From Brienomyrus brachyistius (Eukaryota; Chordata; Actinopteri; Osteoglossiformes; Mormyridae): 64,000 bases of DNA. Below, piece after piece: positions 55,820 through 64,000 of this stretch. The notes under the pieces are model-generated. The model ran no database searches and was not told the origin of the DNA. It saw only the letters and a program-made list of their open reading frames with translations. The translations under genes were made by a program, and so were the position numbers. The stretch is from positions 27,251,920-27,315,919 of the forward strand of contig NC_064544.1 of assembly GCF_023856365.1 (NCBI RefSeq), written 5' to 3'. Numbering within the stretch: the stretch's first letter is position 1; each line of letters starts with the position of its first letter.

Positions 55820-58261
55820 ATGACAGACCACAAAAAGAAGCGGAGAGGGAGGAAGAGGCTCCCTCAAGAGCCGATCTCTCTCGGCGCCTGCTCGCTCTCC
55901 AGGCTTTGGCTTCCGGCGGAGGACGAGAGGGAGGTACCTGCCCTACCTCCAGCCCGGGGGCCGACCACACGCGTCCCCGATCCTGCGTGGAAGTACTGGC
56001 TCTCTAGTGAGGACGAGGACGAGGAGCCCTTCCACTACCCGGAGCCAGAAGCCTATCTTCCACCGTCCGTTTTCACGGACATCGCGCCGCCTCCCGCAAC
56101 CGCCAGGCGCCAGCGAGGGAGACGGAGGAGAACGGCGATCGCCAGTACGGAGGACCTCCCTCCGTCCCTGCCGGCGGACCCCGCTCCCGTGCGGCCGCCG
56201 CTGCCGGCGGACCCCGCTCCCGTGCAGCTGCCGCCGCCGCCTGCGCAGCCGCCTTCGCTGCCGCCGCCACCCGCGGTCCTAGCTGACCGATACTTCACCC
56301 TCCAGGGGCTTTATTGGAGGGTGATGGGAGAACCGGCCCCACAGGCCCCCCTGGAGGGGGAAAGACTCGCCGCACAGCTGGGGCAGGACTTCGACTCCTT
56401 TACTCCAGAATCCCCTTTTTCAGATCTGGAGAAAATGGCTGAGGACCTCCGGAGGCTAATCCAACTCCGGAGAACGCCTGCAGCTCCCGGGCCGGCGCCC
56501 CCTCTGCAGCCGCCTGCTGCAGCTCCCGGGCCGGCGCCCCCTCTGCAGCCGCCTGCTGCAGCTCCCGGGCCGGCGCCCCCTCTGCAGCCGCCTGCTGCAG
56601 CTCCCGGGCCGGCGCCCCCTCTGCAGCCAGCTCCTGTTCCTGACCGCGCTCCTGTTCCTGCAGAGGCGCCCCCTCTGCAGCCGCCTGCTGCAGCTCCCGG
56701 GCAGGCGCCCCCTCTGCAGCCAGCTCCTGTTCCTGACCGCGCTCCTGTTCCTGACCGCGCTCCTGTTCCTGCAGAGGCGCCCCCTCTGCAGCCGCCTGCT
56801 GCAGCTCCCGGGCCGGCGCCCCCTCTGCAGCCGCCTGCTGCAGCTCCCGGGCCGGCGCCCCCTCTGCAGCCGCCTGCTGCAGCTCCCGTCAGTGCTCCTG
56901 TTCCTGACCGCGCTCCTGTTCCTGCAGAGGCGCCCCCTCTGCAGCCGCCTGCTGCAGCTCCAGTTCCTGACCGCGCTCCAGTTCCTGACCGCGCTCCAGT
57001 TCCTGCAGAGGCGCCCCCTCTGCAGCCGCCTGCTGCAGCTCCCGGGCAGGCGCCCCCTCTGCAGCCGCCTGCTGCAGCTCCCGGGCAGGCGCCCCCTCTG
57101 CAGCCGCCTGCTGCAGCTCCCGGGCAGGCGCCCCCTCTGCAGCCGCCTGCTGCAGCTCCCGGGCCGGCGCCCCCACTGCAGCCACCTCCTGTTCCTGACC
57201 GCGCTCTAGTTCCTGACCGCGCTCCAGTTCCTGCAGAGGCGCCCCCTCTGCAGCCGCCTGCTGCAGCTCCCGGGCAGGCGCCCCCTCTGCAGCCGCCTGC
57301 TGCAGCTCCCGGGCAGGCGTCCCCTCTGCAGCCGCCTGCTGCAGCTCCCGGGCCGGCGCCCCCACTGCAGCCACCTCCAGTTCCTGCAGAGGCGCCCCCT
57401 CCGCCTGCTGCAGCTCCAGCTCCTGTCCCTTCTCCCCCAGTGACTTTTTCTCCCTCGTCCCGGCGAACTCGACCCCGACCGGGGGTCATCATGTCTGTGT
57501 CCCGTAAAGGGAGGGGACACAGACGCAGGGCTGGGGTCCCGCCCGCCCTGCCCCCTGGCTCGCCCTGCCTCGCCTGCGCTGGGGCTCGGTTGGCGCCTGC
57601 GGGTCCTGGCCCTCCGGGTCGGCTGTCGCCTGCGGGTCCCTCTCCGATGCCTCGTCGCCCTGCCTCGCTCCCCCCTCCGGTGCCTGGTCGGTCGCTTGGG
57701 GGTTCCCCGACGGCGGCTCCTCGGTTGCCTGCGGGGCCCCTACCTCCGGCCCTCCTCCGGACGTCGCCGCCTGCTGCGGCTCCCCCCTCCTCCGGACCTT
57801 CGCCCTGGCCCCTTCCAGCTCCCTCGTCCCCTTCCCTGGTGCTCCCTCCTGCTCCCTCCCTGGCCCCTCCGCAGGTCCCTCGCCCTGTCTCCTCGGCCCC
57901 TCCGGGGTCCCCTCCGGCTCCGGCCTCCCGGCCGCCTGCGGCCCCTCCGGCTGCCTCCCGTCGCCCGCTGGGGCTCCCTCGGGCTTCCCCTAGTTCCCCC
58001 TCCTTGTCTCCCTACGCCCCTGCCTTTGTCCCGCCTGTCTCTGCCCCTCTGTTTTCTGCTCGCCCTTTCGTTCCGCCCGTCTCTGTTCCTTGTGCCCCGG
58101 TGTACCCGCCTTGCACTCCTGGCCCCTTTGTTCCGCCCGTTCCTTCTGTGTCTCCCTTCCTGGTTTGCCTGTCTGCCTTCCCGACCCTCTGTCAGGTTTT
58201 GTCTTTTGTCTTGTCCCTCGCTCTGTTTTGTGCCTCGGTCCTGTTCCCTGTCCTGCGTTGA
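55820..58261 (+). CDS. Proline-rich protein of the LTR element (813 residues), function unknown
   Basis: I take ATG 55820 because it lies just after the 5' LTR; the frame is open further up only into the LTR. Order: a basic start (KKKRRGRKR), an acidic stretch (SSEDEDEEP, about residues 59-67), a basic patch (RRQRGRRRR), then a folded-looking segment with YWRVMGEP (residues 165-172) and LEKMAEDLRRLIQLRR. A long array of a 13-residue repeat PPLQPPAAAPGPA follows (about residues 222-530), mixed with PVPDRAPVPAEA. The C-terminal part is Pro/Ser-rich. No enzyme motif is present. By position it replaces Gag, but I see no capsid domain or CCHC knuckle. The decayed copy at 39615 conserves the YWRVMGEP segment. 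Confidence 0.6.
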   Translation: MTDHKKKRRGRKRLPQEPISLGACSLSRLWLPAEDEREVPALPPARGPTTRVPDPAWKYWLSSEDEDEEPFHYPEPEAYLPPSVFTDIAPPPATARRQRGRRRRTAIASTEDLPPSLPADPAPVRPPLPADPAPVQLPPPPAQPPSLPPPPAVLADRYFTLQGLYWRVMGEPAPQAPLEGERLAAQLGQDFDSFTPESPFSDLEKMAEDLRRLIQLRRTPAAPGPAPPLQPPAAAPGPAPPLQPPAAAPGPAPPLQPPAAAPGPAPPLQPAPVPDRAPVPAEAPPLQPPAAAPGQAPPLQPAPVPDRAPVPDRAPVPAEAPPLQPPAAAPGPAPPLQPPAAAPGPAPPLQPPAAAPVSAPVPDRAPVPAEAPPLQPPAAAPVPDRAPVPDRAPVPAEAPPLQPPAAAPGQAPPLQPPAAAPGQAPPLQPPAAAPGQAPPLQPPAAAPGPAPPLQPPPVPDRALVPDRAPVPAEAPPLQPPAAAPGQAPPLQPPAAAPGQASPLQPPAAAPGPAPPLQPPPVPAEAPPPPAAAPAPVPSPPVTFSPSSRRTRPRPGVIMSVSRKGRGHRRRAGVPPALPPGSPCLACAGARLAPAGPGPPGRLSPAGPSPMPRRPASLPPPVPGRSLGGSPTAAPRLPAGPLPPALLRTSPPAAAPPSSGPSPWPLPAPSSPSLVLPPAPSLAPPQVPRPVSSAPPGSPPAPASRPPAAPPAASRRPLGLPRASPSSPSLSPYAPAFVPPVSAPLFSARPFVPPVSVPCAPVYPPCTPGPFVPPVPSVSPFLVCLSAFPTLCQVLSFVLSLALFCASVLFPVLR
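56486..57400. repeat. 39-bp coding minisatellite in the proline-rich ORF
   Basis: Repeats of CCTCTGCAGCCGCCTGCTGC plus 19 bases (39 bp, 13 codons) alternate with a CCTGTTCCTGACCGCGCT-type unit. Unit length is a multiple of three, so the frame stays open. The antisense readings through it (glycine/alanine-rich) are shadows. Confidence 0.93.
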
Positions 58262-58356
58262 TTCTGTTCTTGTTTTTCAGGTCCTGTTTTGCCTCGTCCC
58301 GTCCGTCGCCCCCTTCCTTGGCGCGCCCGGAGTAGCGCGCCTTTGGGGGGGGGTTC

Positions 58357-58642
58357 TGTCATGCCCGGCTCGTCCGCTCCTCGTGTGTGCCACGCCCCCT
58401 GATTACCCACGTGTGTTTCCCGAATTGTACCCAGCTGTTTCCGTTTGCTGTCATTCAGTCTGGTGTATTTAAGTCCTGGTCTCCCCAGTTTGCTTTGTCT
58501 GTCATTGATGTTAGTCGGCGTGCCATGTTCCCGAGTCCTCGTCCTCCCAATAAATCCCCGTTTGCCCTAAGTCTGCCTGCTTGCTTGCCTCTCCGCTCAT
58601 CACCTTACCCGTGCGCCGCTACCGCCGACGGATATCGTGACA
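58357..58642 (+). repeat. 3' LTR
   Basis: 286 bp, matching the 5' LTR throughout except for a 4-bp repeat-number difference. Confidence 0.92.
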
Positions 58643-59285
58643 CTTAGTTAGCTCAAAATAATGACGTAATATCTCAAAGTATCTCAGAATAACAATTTAG
58701 TATCTCAAAATTTCTACTTAATAACCTAAATAACCTAAAGTGTTTATTGTACATACAATCTGAAATTCCATATTTACTCATATTCATTTTCTTCAAATAC
58801 TTAGTAAATACCGCAGGAAAAATAAGCAGGCTTCACCCAACCACTGGAGAATTGGACAAAGCTTTATTCAGTAATTTATTCGATCAGCCAGTACTCAGCA
58901 CAATTTACATTTACGGGATTTAGCAGATGTGAGCTTATCCAGAGCTACGTACAACAGTGCATTGTATACCACAACTATTAATCAAACTGTTAAGGTAAGT
59001 TAAATCAGTACTCCAAATCAGTGTTTTCCGGGAAAACTGCTTAACGCACGCGCACGTCACTGCGAGTTTCTCATTGTTTTTAAGCCGAAATTTCGAGATA
59101 TTAAGTCATTATTTTGAGATACTAAGTCATCATTTCGAGATATTAAGTCGAAATTTCAAGATACTAAGTTGTTATTTTGAGATACTAGGTCATTATTTTG
59201 AGATCCTAAGTCATTATTTTGAGAACTAAGTTGTTATTTCGAATTAAATTCTAATTTTCTACCACGCTGGCGGAAACAGGCTTTC

Positions 59286-60352
59286 ATAACTAAGAACAAG
59301 AAGAGTACTGTAAGAAAAATCAACATGTTTGAGGGATTTTTAATAATTAATATGAAATTAAACATTTCTGTAAAAAACACAATATTCACATGGAAGTCTA
59401 AGGGAACTATTTCAGCATACAGTATTTATAGACAACATAAACTGGATTTGAGCTGCAAACCACTGCTTACCATGTGATAATATGTTAACACTGTAAAAAG
59501 GTGTCTCACATTCCATCCAAATGGAATACTCGCTTTTTAAATTTTAGATATTTTCTTGTTTCTAAAGAAGTAACACATCTCTGCTGTGACAAATTCTGCG
59601 ACTTCATTAATACTTTCACCATCAGATGAACTAAGGAAAAACACCAACACTAACAAGTAATGATATAATCACGTTACTAATTACTAATTATGTACTAATT
59701 CATTTTTCAAAATATTGCTAATAAAAAAGATTAACATTAATGTTTTACATCCTGTTATCAACATGTTATACATAATAAAAATCTTACCAGTTGTAATTCA
59801 AAGTGTATCATTCACCGAATGTAAAGCTGGAAACATAAAATCATTACAAACACATTAGGAATGAATGATTTCAAAAGCAAGGTTCCTGTTGCTAAGAGAG
59901 AACATGGATTTTGCTAGAACTAAAGAACAGGAAAGTTGATACATTCCTGGGAGGTATTAAGGTGGAGTCTGTCTGAAAAGTGATTTATCAAAACATGAAA
60001 AACACAATGAATTGCTTAAATTTCACAAAAAATAAATTACTGAGTAAGTGACCCTTTTCATGCAGACACCTACCAGTTTGGGATGAAAATAAAGGAAAAG
60101 ATTCCACAGTGTTTCCTAGTTGTGTAAATGTTAAAATTTTCAAAACTTAAGCGCAGTCACCATATCAGACTGTGATACACCTGTCAGGTGGGTTCAGCCA
60201 ATGAGCTTCCACGTTGCTGTGGAGCTTGAGCATTCAGAAGAATGTAATAGAGAGGGCAGAGGCAGAGATAGAGCTCCCCCAAAAAGACAACCAGTACTGA
60301 AGGACTACAGCAGTTAACCATTAAGCTTCTATGTTTACTACCTTTCCAGCAC
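59286..60352. other. Spacer, A' copy of 12256-13245
   Basis: No gene; standard receptor-unit spacer. It includes about 60 bp around 59590-59650 that block A lacks. Confidence 0.55.
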
Positions 60353-60786
60353 ACTCCCTCTTTGAACTGTTGCCGTCCGGACGACGCTACAGAGCACTGA
60401 GCACCAGAACAGCCAGGCACAGGAACAGCTTCTTCCCTCAAGCAATCCGTCTCATGAACACTTCACAATAAACGTGAAACACACAACACTATCATACATT
60501 CACTTATCCAGTTATTTATTTAACACACATACTTATTTACACTTCTAATTGCACCTTACGTACATAGCTAATTGTTTACTTTATATTTTGTATATTGTAA
60601 AGTTATTGCTATTTTTGCACATTGTATGTCTTATATAACTGCATATTGTTCTTTTTTATTACGTCCTTTTTCGTGTCTGGTCCTGTCACTGTCATTCTAT
60701 TGCACTGTGGAGCTTATGTCACTACAAAAAATTCCTAGTATGTGGAAACATACATGGCAATAAAGCACATTCTGATTCTGATTCTA
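60353..60786 (+). mobile_element. L2-like LINE 3' end, 5'-truncated
   Basis: It opens with the last ORF2 codons (LFELLPSGRRYRALSTRTA, then NSFFPQAIRLMNTSQ and a stop). A 3' UTR follows, ending CAATAAAGCACATTCTGATT and a (TTCTGA)n tail. Block A shows the uninterrupted site at about 13245 (ACCTTTCAGAAATGAAG), so this insertion is specific to A'. No clear target-site duplication is seen, as is usual for this group. Confidence 0.8.
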
Positions 60787-61287
60787 AATGAAGACTAGTG
60801 ACTGTTTCACTAAAGCACTTTATGTATGAATTTACTGTTGTATGGACTGGGTTTTTGATTTGGCATGACATACGTTCACCTCCAAAGATAGAATTTATGT
60901 TACATTGTAATAAAGAAATGGTCCATGAACATCCACTAGTAATGAAATAAATCAAAATTAAATGAAGCTTTATTTGCCCTTTTGTACAAGTGCATAGAGA
61001 TGTGTTCATTTACAAGTATCCCTTATTGCTCTCCTATTAAAGGCAACACATACAGCTCGGGAAAAAATTGAGACCATTATTTAAAAAAAAATAAAAATCA
61101 CCATTTTTACATCCTCCTTAAGTCCTGGTTCTGCTGGCAGAAGGCGACAGGCTGCTTCCAGGCTCAAAATTTCTAAGACAGCAGTACAAAACAATAAGGT
61201 GAAGTAGGAGACACTGGGAACAACCAGAAACCATTATTTAATCATTATTTGAATGAACAACTATGACGAAAATCATTCACGGCAGTT
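60787..61287. other. Spacer, A' copy of 13247-13765
   Basis: No gene; contains an A-rich tract. Confidence 0.55.
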
Positions 61288-61802
61288 GTAAGATTGATTA
61301 AAAGGCTCCAACACGAGCAGTTCAAAGCAAAAACTAGTCCAATTTACACCGACGACAACGACAAATTAGAGTGCGCTAGCATAAAAAAACAGCATGATTC
61401 GGCCAGCAAAAACGAAAGCGTCTCCATGAATCCGCTTGTGTCAGAATTAACTAAACAGCACATTAGTATTAATGAAGATATTTCAGCGCTTATTCAAGAA
61501 TCCATCGGCCCGCTGCAGACCTCTGCGAACGCCCTACGTGAGACAGTGGACAGTTTCCAGACCCACCTGGTTACAGCAGAATCCCGCATTGGCGAGAACT
61601 TTTACAGGTTATAAATCTATTAAGAGTCTGTAAATCCAGAATATGGTTCTACTGGACCGCATTGAAGATTTCGAAAACCGATCGCGTCGAGCCAACCTGA
61701 GAATTGTGAATATCCTGGACAGTGAAAATAGCCAGGATACTCTTGCTTTCGTATGAGCCTTGCTACGGGAAATGACGGGTACTGAAGTGTTCGATAAACC
61801 TC
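61288..61802 (+). pseudogene. L1-type ORF1 fragment
   Basis: Readings contain a coiled-coil-like stretch (SELTKQHISINEDISALIQE, ANALRETVDSFQTHL). After a frameshift comes LDRIEDFENRSRRANLRIVN followed by LAFV-stop-ALLREMTGTEVF. The LExxENRSRRxNLRIVxI pattern marks the coiled-coil/RRM junction of L1-clade ORF1. It is broken by stops and lacks the C-terminal domain. Confidence 0.65.
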
Positions 61803-63246
61803 GTGAATGGCCTGAACAAGATTGACCAGAGTTATCTACCAGGGCAATTCAAGGTCTGGTGTTACCAGCACACCCTCTACCAGCGGGTGATGTGGCCTTT
61901 AAAGCTGAGTGACATCACAGCTTCGACAGCACTGCAGATGGACGCAAAAGCCAGCAACTTCATCCACAAATGGCTTGGCCTCCCTCACTGCCTTTCTAAT
62001 GTGGCACTGTTTGGTAGAAACACACTCACACTATCATTAAAATCCATCAGCTTGGCCTATAAACAAGAGAAGGTTAGACTTCTGTTCCAATTGAAAGACT
62101 CACCGGATCCGATTGTTCGAAACACCAAAACCCAGATCTGAACAGGACGTTGGTGGGATGCAATGCAAGTGGTGGAACAAGCCATCAGCCGCTTGAAGCA
62201 CCAAGTTGTGGGGGTGTAGTAACAAGGCAGGATCGGTCTCGGCTGGGGGCAAGTGCCCAGGATTTGGTCGAAGGCCAGTGTGAAGGAATGGAAGGACCTG
62301 GTGATTTCCGAGGTGGTAAGGATGGAAGAGGAGTTGTGTAAGATCAAAGCAGTTGGCCAGCACCACCAAGGGAGGTGAACAACCTGAGAGGCAGGGGTAA
62401 ACAGGACAATTACCTAGACGGAAATGTGGAGGATGCCTCAAGTCTGACTCAGCTTTTTGATCAGGGCAACATATGACACTCTTCCAAGCCCCCAGAATAT
62501 TAACATCTGGCATGGCACAGAGGAGAACTGCCAGCTCTACTGCTCCCAGAACCCAAGCCTGCAGCACATCCTCTCCGGTTGTAAGGCAGCGTTAACACAG
62601 GGCCGGTACAGGTATGCAGAGCTGGCAGCGGCATGCTCACAGGTCAGGTGGAGGACATTCACATTCCCACTGGAGGCTGGTTGCAGAGGCTATGTAGGAG
62701 CATCAGTTCAGAGTCTCTTCAAGACCTGGGGCATCAGAGGTACCAGCCTGAAGAGAGCCATTAGAGGTATTGCTGAGAAGGCAGAGCAGGGGAGCTTCTG
62801 GCTCTGGCTCCGGCTCCGCAGGAAGGACAAACAATGGGGGAAGCAGGGATCTTAGAGCCAGCTGCAGGGGGCGGTAGGGAGACGTGCCTATCACTGCTCC
62901 ACCACCCAGAGATATTCTGCGATTAAAGGACTGAAACATCGGTGAAGGGTGGCTCCCGGGTGAAGACCCTGCAGCTGGCAGGAGGGCACTGCCGGAGGTG
63001 CGCCAGGCAGAGATGCCAAGAGGGTGCTTTCACCTACCTGTGCTGATTACTGTTATAATTATTTGTTAAATTTATATTGTTATTCTGTTTTGCACTATTA
63101 CTGCACTTCTTTTTCAGCTCTTTACTGTCTTATCTTTATTCCTCCTGCTGCACTGAGCATGTTTAAGACAAAAGAATTTCCCTCAGGATAAATAAAGTTC
63201 TTCTTATCCATCTCATCTCATCTCATCTCATCTCATTTCATCTCAT
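61803..63246 (+). pseudogene. Non-LTR retrotransposon ORF2 C-terminus with 3' UTR, A' copy
   Basis: 61803-62141 reads WPLKLSDITASTALQMDAKA, WLGLPHCLSNVALFGRNTLT and KSISLAYKQEKVRLLFQLKD. 62142-62456 continues with frameshifts, and 62457-62852 gives IRATYDTLPSPQNINIW, LQHILSGCKAAL and SFWLWLRLRRKD. This is one continuous C-terminal region downstream of the polymerase domain, of which block A keeps only the last part. It ends with a (CATCT)n tail at about 63209-63246. Clade uncertain; inactive. Confidence 0.68.
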
Positions 63247-64000
63247 CTTATTGAACTAATAGATCTTCAGTCAAGATTTAAAGACTGTAGCCAATACAGC
63301 ATCCTGAACATGCGCTGTCAAACCATCCCCAAGTACAGGGGCCCTGTGGCAGAAAGTGTTACTGCCAACTGTTAATTTATTTATATTTAGAATGACCAGG
63401 AAACCTGCGTCCTCTTATCTGCGTGGAAGGTGCAGCGTGTAAACTTGAAGTATTTCTGTTAGGTAGGCAGGTGTTGGACCATTACATACCTTATATGTAA
63501 GCAGTAGATCTCAGTAGTCAGTCCTGAACAGGAAGCCAGTGCAGGGAACTAAGAGCAGGAGTTATGTTTTCAAACTTACTGCTCCTTGTGACAATTAGAG
63601 CTGCTGCATTTTGAAAATGCTGCAAGGAGTCCTTCGTCATCACCACATTCAGTCAACAGTAATCGATGGAAAAACGCCAAGAACCATCCTTTGTGGTGAC
63701 GAAGACTGCTGGAGCCACCTGCGGGCTGTTGGACGGCTCAATGTGCATCTACACAGCAAATGTGCCAGTGTTAAATTAACACTGCATGGTGTCCATATGG
63801 GTCCACACCATTTAGTGTTGCCTTTAACAAGCAAGTGTTGTTTTTACAGTGTTAATATTTATTAACTCTTATAGTGTTCAATTTACAACCTAGAGTGTTA
63901 AGACAATGTGTCTCCACCTCTTCCCAGATTCCAAGTCCATATGTGTGGCACACAAGCACAAAATGTGTGGCCCATATCTGCCGCATTTTAATGTGATCTC
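63247..64000. other. Spacer to the right edge, A' copy of 14568-15317
   Basis: No gene. The match to block A runs to the last base, so the duplicated block continues beyond the window. Confidence 0.65.

Larger units (their letters stand above)
55528..58642 (+). mobile_element. Young non-autonomous LTR element with a proline-rich ORF
   Basis: 3115 bp, bracketed by an exact 5-bp target-site duplication CTTAG (55523-55527, 58643-58647). LTRs at 55528-55817 and 58357-58642 run TGTCA...TGACA and look identical except for one extra 4-bp CTGC-type repeat in the 5' copy. A nine-G tract at 58345-58353 just before the 3' LTR acts as a polypurine-tract candidate. No standard tRNA primer-binding site follows the 5' LTR. 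The interior encodes only a proline-rich protein, with no protease, reverse transcriptase, RNase H or integrase, so it must depend on another element. It is strongly GC-rich against its host DNA. The empty site is seen at about 11635. Confidence 0.92.
55463..59285. mobile_element. Long-TIR MITE, A' copy, split by an LTR element
   Basis: Left arm 55463-55527 and remainder 58643-59285 correspond to 11575-12255. The LTR element sits in the left inverted repeat. Confidence 0.78.

Noticed and set aside
56311..57492. 393-codon minus-strand glycine/alanine-rich frame
   Set aside because: Antisense shadow of the 39-bp repeats in the proline-rich ORF; repeat length divisible by three keeps several frames open.

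Overview
The window is animal nuclear DNA, most likely from a ray-finned (teleost) fish. It is AT-rich, full of GATA, CA and TA microsatellites, and carries fish-type non-LTR retrotransposons, tRNA-headed SINEs, LTR elements and DNA-transposon relics. Nothing prokaryotic is present, and I see no functional tRNA, rRNA or CRISPR array. The species cannot be named from this sequence.

The only clear host genes are a tandem array of single-coding-exon, seven-transmembrane receptors, all on the minus strand: 8680-9522, 16134-16985, 22328-23146 (pseudogene), 27704-28561, 33019-33861, 43781-44641 and 52338-53177. They form one divergent rhodopsin-like GPCR family of about 280 residues with N-terminal glycosylation sequons, an ERY motif at the end of TM3 and an HPLLY motif replacing NPxxY. 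I do not recognise a named orthologue. Conserved spacer modules lie between the genes. At about 42.2 kb an eighth unit has both flanks but no coding exon.

Layout: 0-15.3 kb (block A) and 44.9-64.0 kb (block A') are two copies of one large segmental duplication, and they differ mainly by mobile-element insertions and deletions. A alone has a 1.34-kb solo LTR (2304-3641). A' alone has a 3.1-kb LTR element (55528-58642) nested in a long-TIR DNA transposon, plus a LINE 3' end at about 60.35-60.79 kb. A' keeps an LTR (54668-54947) and a LINE segment that A has lost. Between the blocks, 15.3-24 kb and 27-36.9 kb are receptor units. 23.3-26.6 kb is a cluster of LTRs, a SINE, a Tc1-like relic and the terminal exon of an unrelated decayed gene (25649-25960). 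36.9-43.3 kb holds an antisense L1 fragment, a decayed proline-rich LTR element and a Harbinger-like transposon.

The most interesting non-receptor item is a family of LTR-flanked elements whose only long product is a proline-rich protein without protease, reverse transcriptase or integrase. One copy (55.5-58.6 kb) looks recent, with LTRs that differ by a single 4-bp indel. A decayed relative at 39.6-41.6 kb shares the YWRVMGEP segment, and several solo LTRs lie nearby. The receptor array appears to evolve by tandem duplication, deletion and gene conversion, with transposons marking the order of events.
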